Shown here piece by piece: positions 62,301-64,000 of a DNA stretch of 64,000 bases. Origin of the DNA: Bryopsis sp. KO-2023 (lineage: Eukaryota; Chlorophyta; Ulvophyceae; Bryopsidales; Bryopsidaceae); assembly GCA_030272585.1 (NCBI GenBank), contig BSYQ01000001.1, positions 2,914,001-2,978,000 on the forward strand, read 5' to 3'. The notes under the pieces were generated by a model, which had not been told where the DNA came from, did no database searches, and was given only the letters and a program-made list of their open reading frames with translations. The translations under genes and the position numbers were made by a program. How positions within the stretch are numbered: the stretch's first letter is position 1; the number at the start of each line of letters is the position of its first letter.

Positions 62301-63780
62301 GTCGGATCATATTTTGGACTCACTTCTTTTGGGCAGTTTGACTGTTAGCCACCGACGCCACTTTCTTTTCTGTTTTGTTCCCACCAACCCCATCCCCCCC
62401 AGCACTTCCAGTCTCTTTTTGAGACTTCCTCGTCCCCCTGGTGCCGGCCGAAACCCCGACCGGCCTGTTCGCAATTTGCTTTTTCCCTGGAGCCCTGGCC
62501 AATGGTCTGCGAGGCGCTGCTGGAGCCCCCGAAGCTGGAGTGGATGTTGCTGTCCTGCCTGAAATCGTTTCTCGACGATTAACCCCGCGAATAACAGTGC
62601 CTCTGCCGGGTCTGGCAGACCCAGCCGAAGAGCACCTGGTGACTTGTCCCCGCCCATGACCCCTCCCTCTTCCCCGACCTTGCACTCTACTTCTTCCACG
62701 TCCCCTGGTCGCTGACTCTTGAGAATCAGCGGATCTCATGCTGCCCGTCGTGTGTATTCCCGAAGGCCGAGGAATCCTGCTCTCTCCATAACTCTCATTT
62801 GCAATCGTCAGCATCTGCTGTAACTCAGTCTGAGGGGAGCCACCCCTGGTTGTAATTTTGCTCGGCAAATCCTCAAAAATCCTCGAGAGAGGATTCTGCG
62901 TGGCAATGCCATCTGTAGTGTTGGAAGCCGTCGTCGGCTCTGGGCTTTCACCAGATGGCGATCCGTCCGCCGAGCCCGTCCACTGGCGCTCTGAAACACT
63001 AGGAATGCGGGAAGGCTTCAAAAGGAGCTGTGATGCACTCTTCACCAGCGTTGGGGCTTCCTTCTCGGAATCCTTTTCTGCTTCAGCTTCTGGAACGTCG
63101 CCGACAGGACTGGTGGCTTCTGGGGCCTTTGTGTTGCTCACGTTCTTTCGCCTGTAGTCCTTTCGGCCGTCGGTGGCGCCAGCCACCTTTCTGGGACGAA
63201 CTTTGACGTTATCGCTGACAGGAGGTGGAGAATCGAGCAGCTCAGGGGAAGGAGCCAAGGGGGGCTTGTTCTCATCTGGAGTTTCTGACGGGATACGACT
63301 TGATATTGTGATTGTTTCGCTCCCTTCCTGATCTGTCAAGGTTCTTCCTGCTACAACATCACATCACCTCTCAATCCCACATCCGTTTTTCCAAACAAAC
63401 TGATGCCAGCCAATGCACCCCTCTGCTATATAACCACAGTTACGATTAAAGGTATAGGAAACGATTGGGAATCCCTGATTGTCTCACAGTGCTAACAAAC
63501 TCAGATAAATGGTGGCATTTGGATATTTTTCGGGAGGTCAAGAATTCCATGGCCATTCCCCCACCTTCAACAGGTGCCCCCTCCATGTCTCTCTTGGATC
63601 GTGCCAGCCGTGCAGCACCACGCCTTCTGGAGCATGCGAGCCTGGTGCTGGCTTGCTTGCCAGAGCCGGTACGCCCACTGGTCATAGGGATATCCTTCGT
63701 AGAGTTGCTGACACTGCTCATGCACTTGCTCTCATCCTCTGTGGCTTCTTCCAGAGGAGTCAAAGCCCCGCTCTCCATAC
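56355..63780 (-). CDS. Very large protein kinase with repeated N-terminal modules and DSP-like C-terminus (5' end not found)
   Basis: Thirteen exons in phase: 63780-63565, 63347-62324, 61970-61633, 61476-61252, 61024-60160, 60018-59881, 59691-59465, 59376-58993, 58863-58557, 58432-58329, 58094-57895, 57693-57173, 57072-56355; about 1755 aa visible. The first exon starts at an acceptor, so the 5' end lies further right. Order: Ser/Thr-rich disorder, an RGRGRG block, an E/K/Q-rich stretch, three copies of a DFE[YW]xGD[MV]SDD module, a conserved helical region, then the kinase: [10 protein letters not shown] loop, CAVKVV lysine, [17 protein letters not shown] (Phe replaces Arg of HRD), LADFGEA and [15 protein letters not shown]. 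After the kinase, [14 protein letters not shown] and ISMVILV resemble the start of a dual-specificity phosphatase, without an HCxxGxxR site. Kinase group is not assigned. Confidence 0.85.
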
Positions 63781-64000
63781 CTACAATAAATTGGAAAACC
63801 CTTGTTCGAATGCCATGCGCATGGATGAGTTCAATACCTACCCTCTCAAGAAGTATTTAACAGCACCTCCCAGAAAAATAATGTACAGGTTGCCATAATA
63901 ATTCCTGTTATCCAAGTTAATTCACATGGCTTTTTAAAAAGCCACCTGTTAAATTCCCCTTTTCTTTTTGTAAGACAACTCACTTTTTTGCTTCACGGAT

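Overview
This window is nuclear DNA from an intron-rich eukaryote. Coding exons are joined by GT-AG introns of roughly 60-900 bp, reading phase is kept across nearly every junction, and the spacers are full of homopolymer tracts. The gene set suggests a free-living alga or alga-related protist. It includes a Rubisco-LSMT-type SET methyltransferase with a transit-like N-terminus, a FemAB-like (DUF482) protein and a DUF1365 protein of bacterial type, two cobalamin genes, and a MEI4-like meiosis protein. I cannot assign a phylum from the sequence alone.

Layout, left to right. 0.3-2.45 kb is a pyrimidine-rich tandem array with a 219-bp higher-order unit. 2.6-9.5 kb has three minus-strand genes: a partial membrane protein, an unrecognised protein and the FemAB-like gene. 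10-16.4 kb has four plus-strand genes: a Dcp2-type Nudix protein without catalytic residues, a dsRNA-binding protein, the proteasome chaperone PSMG2 and a MEI4-like protein. 16.6-20.9 kb holds the cobalamin adenosyltransferase MMAB and the methionine synthase reductase MTRR, head to head, with only about 184 bp between start codons. 21.4-31.4 kb has an unrecognised small protein, a short ankyrin protein, the SET methyltransferase, a secreted lamin-tail/FAS1 protein and a small secreted protein. 31.7-43.3 kb is one 26-exon gene for the helicase ASCC3, divergent from RAB6 at 43.9-45.9 kb. 46-51 kb is mostly unresolved and holds a 563-bp MITE-like element flanked by TA. 51.2-53.1 kb is the DUF1365 gene. 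56.4-63.8 kb is a very large protein kinase gene, open at its 5' end, with internal repeats and an unusual C-terminal domain.

Functional links that stand out. MMAB and MTRR belong to the same cofactor pathway: MTRR-type reductases supply reduced cobalamin, and MMAB adenosylates it. ASCC3 (ribosome rescue and alkylation repair), PSMG2 (proteasome assembly), RAB6 (Golgi traffic) and the methyltransferase are housekeeping genes. The Nudix pseudoenzyme, the lamin-tail/FAS1 chimera and the giant kinase are the architectures I consider least likely to be described already. All exon coordinates come from reading splice signals and checking phase by hand; no transcript evidence was available.
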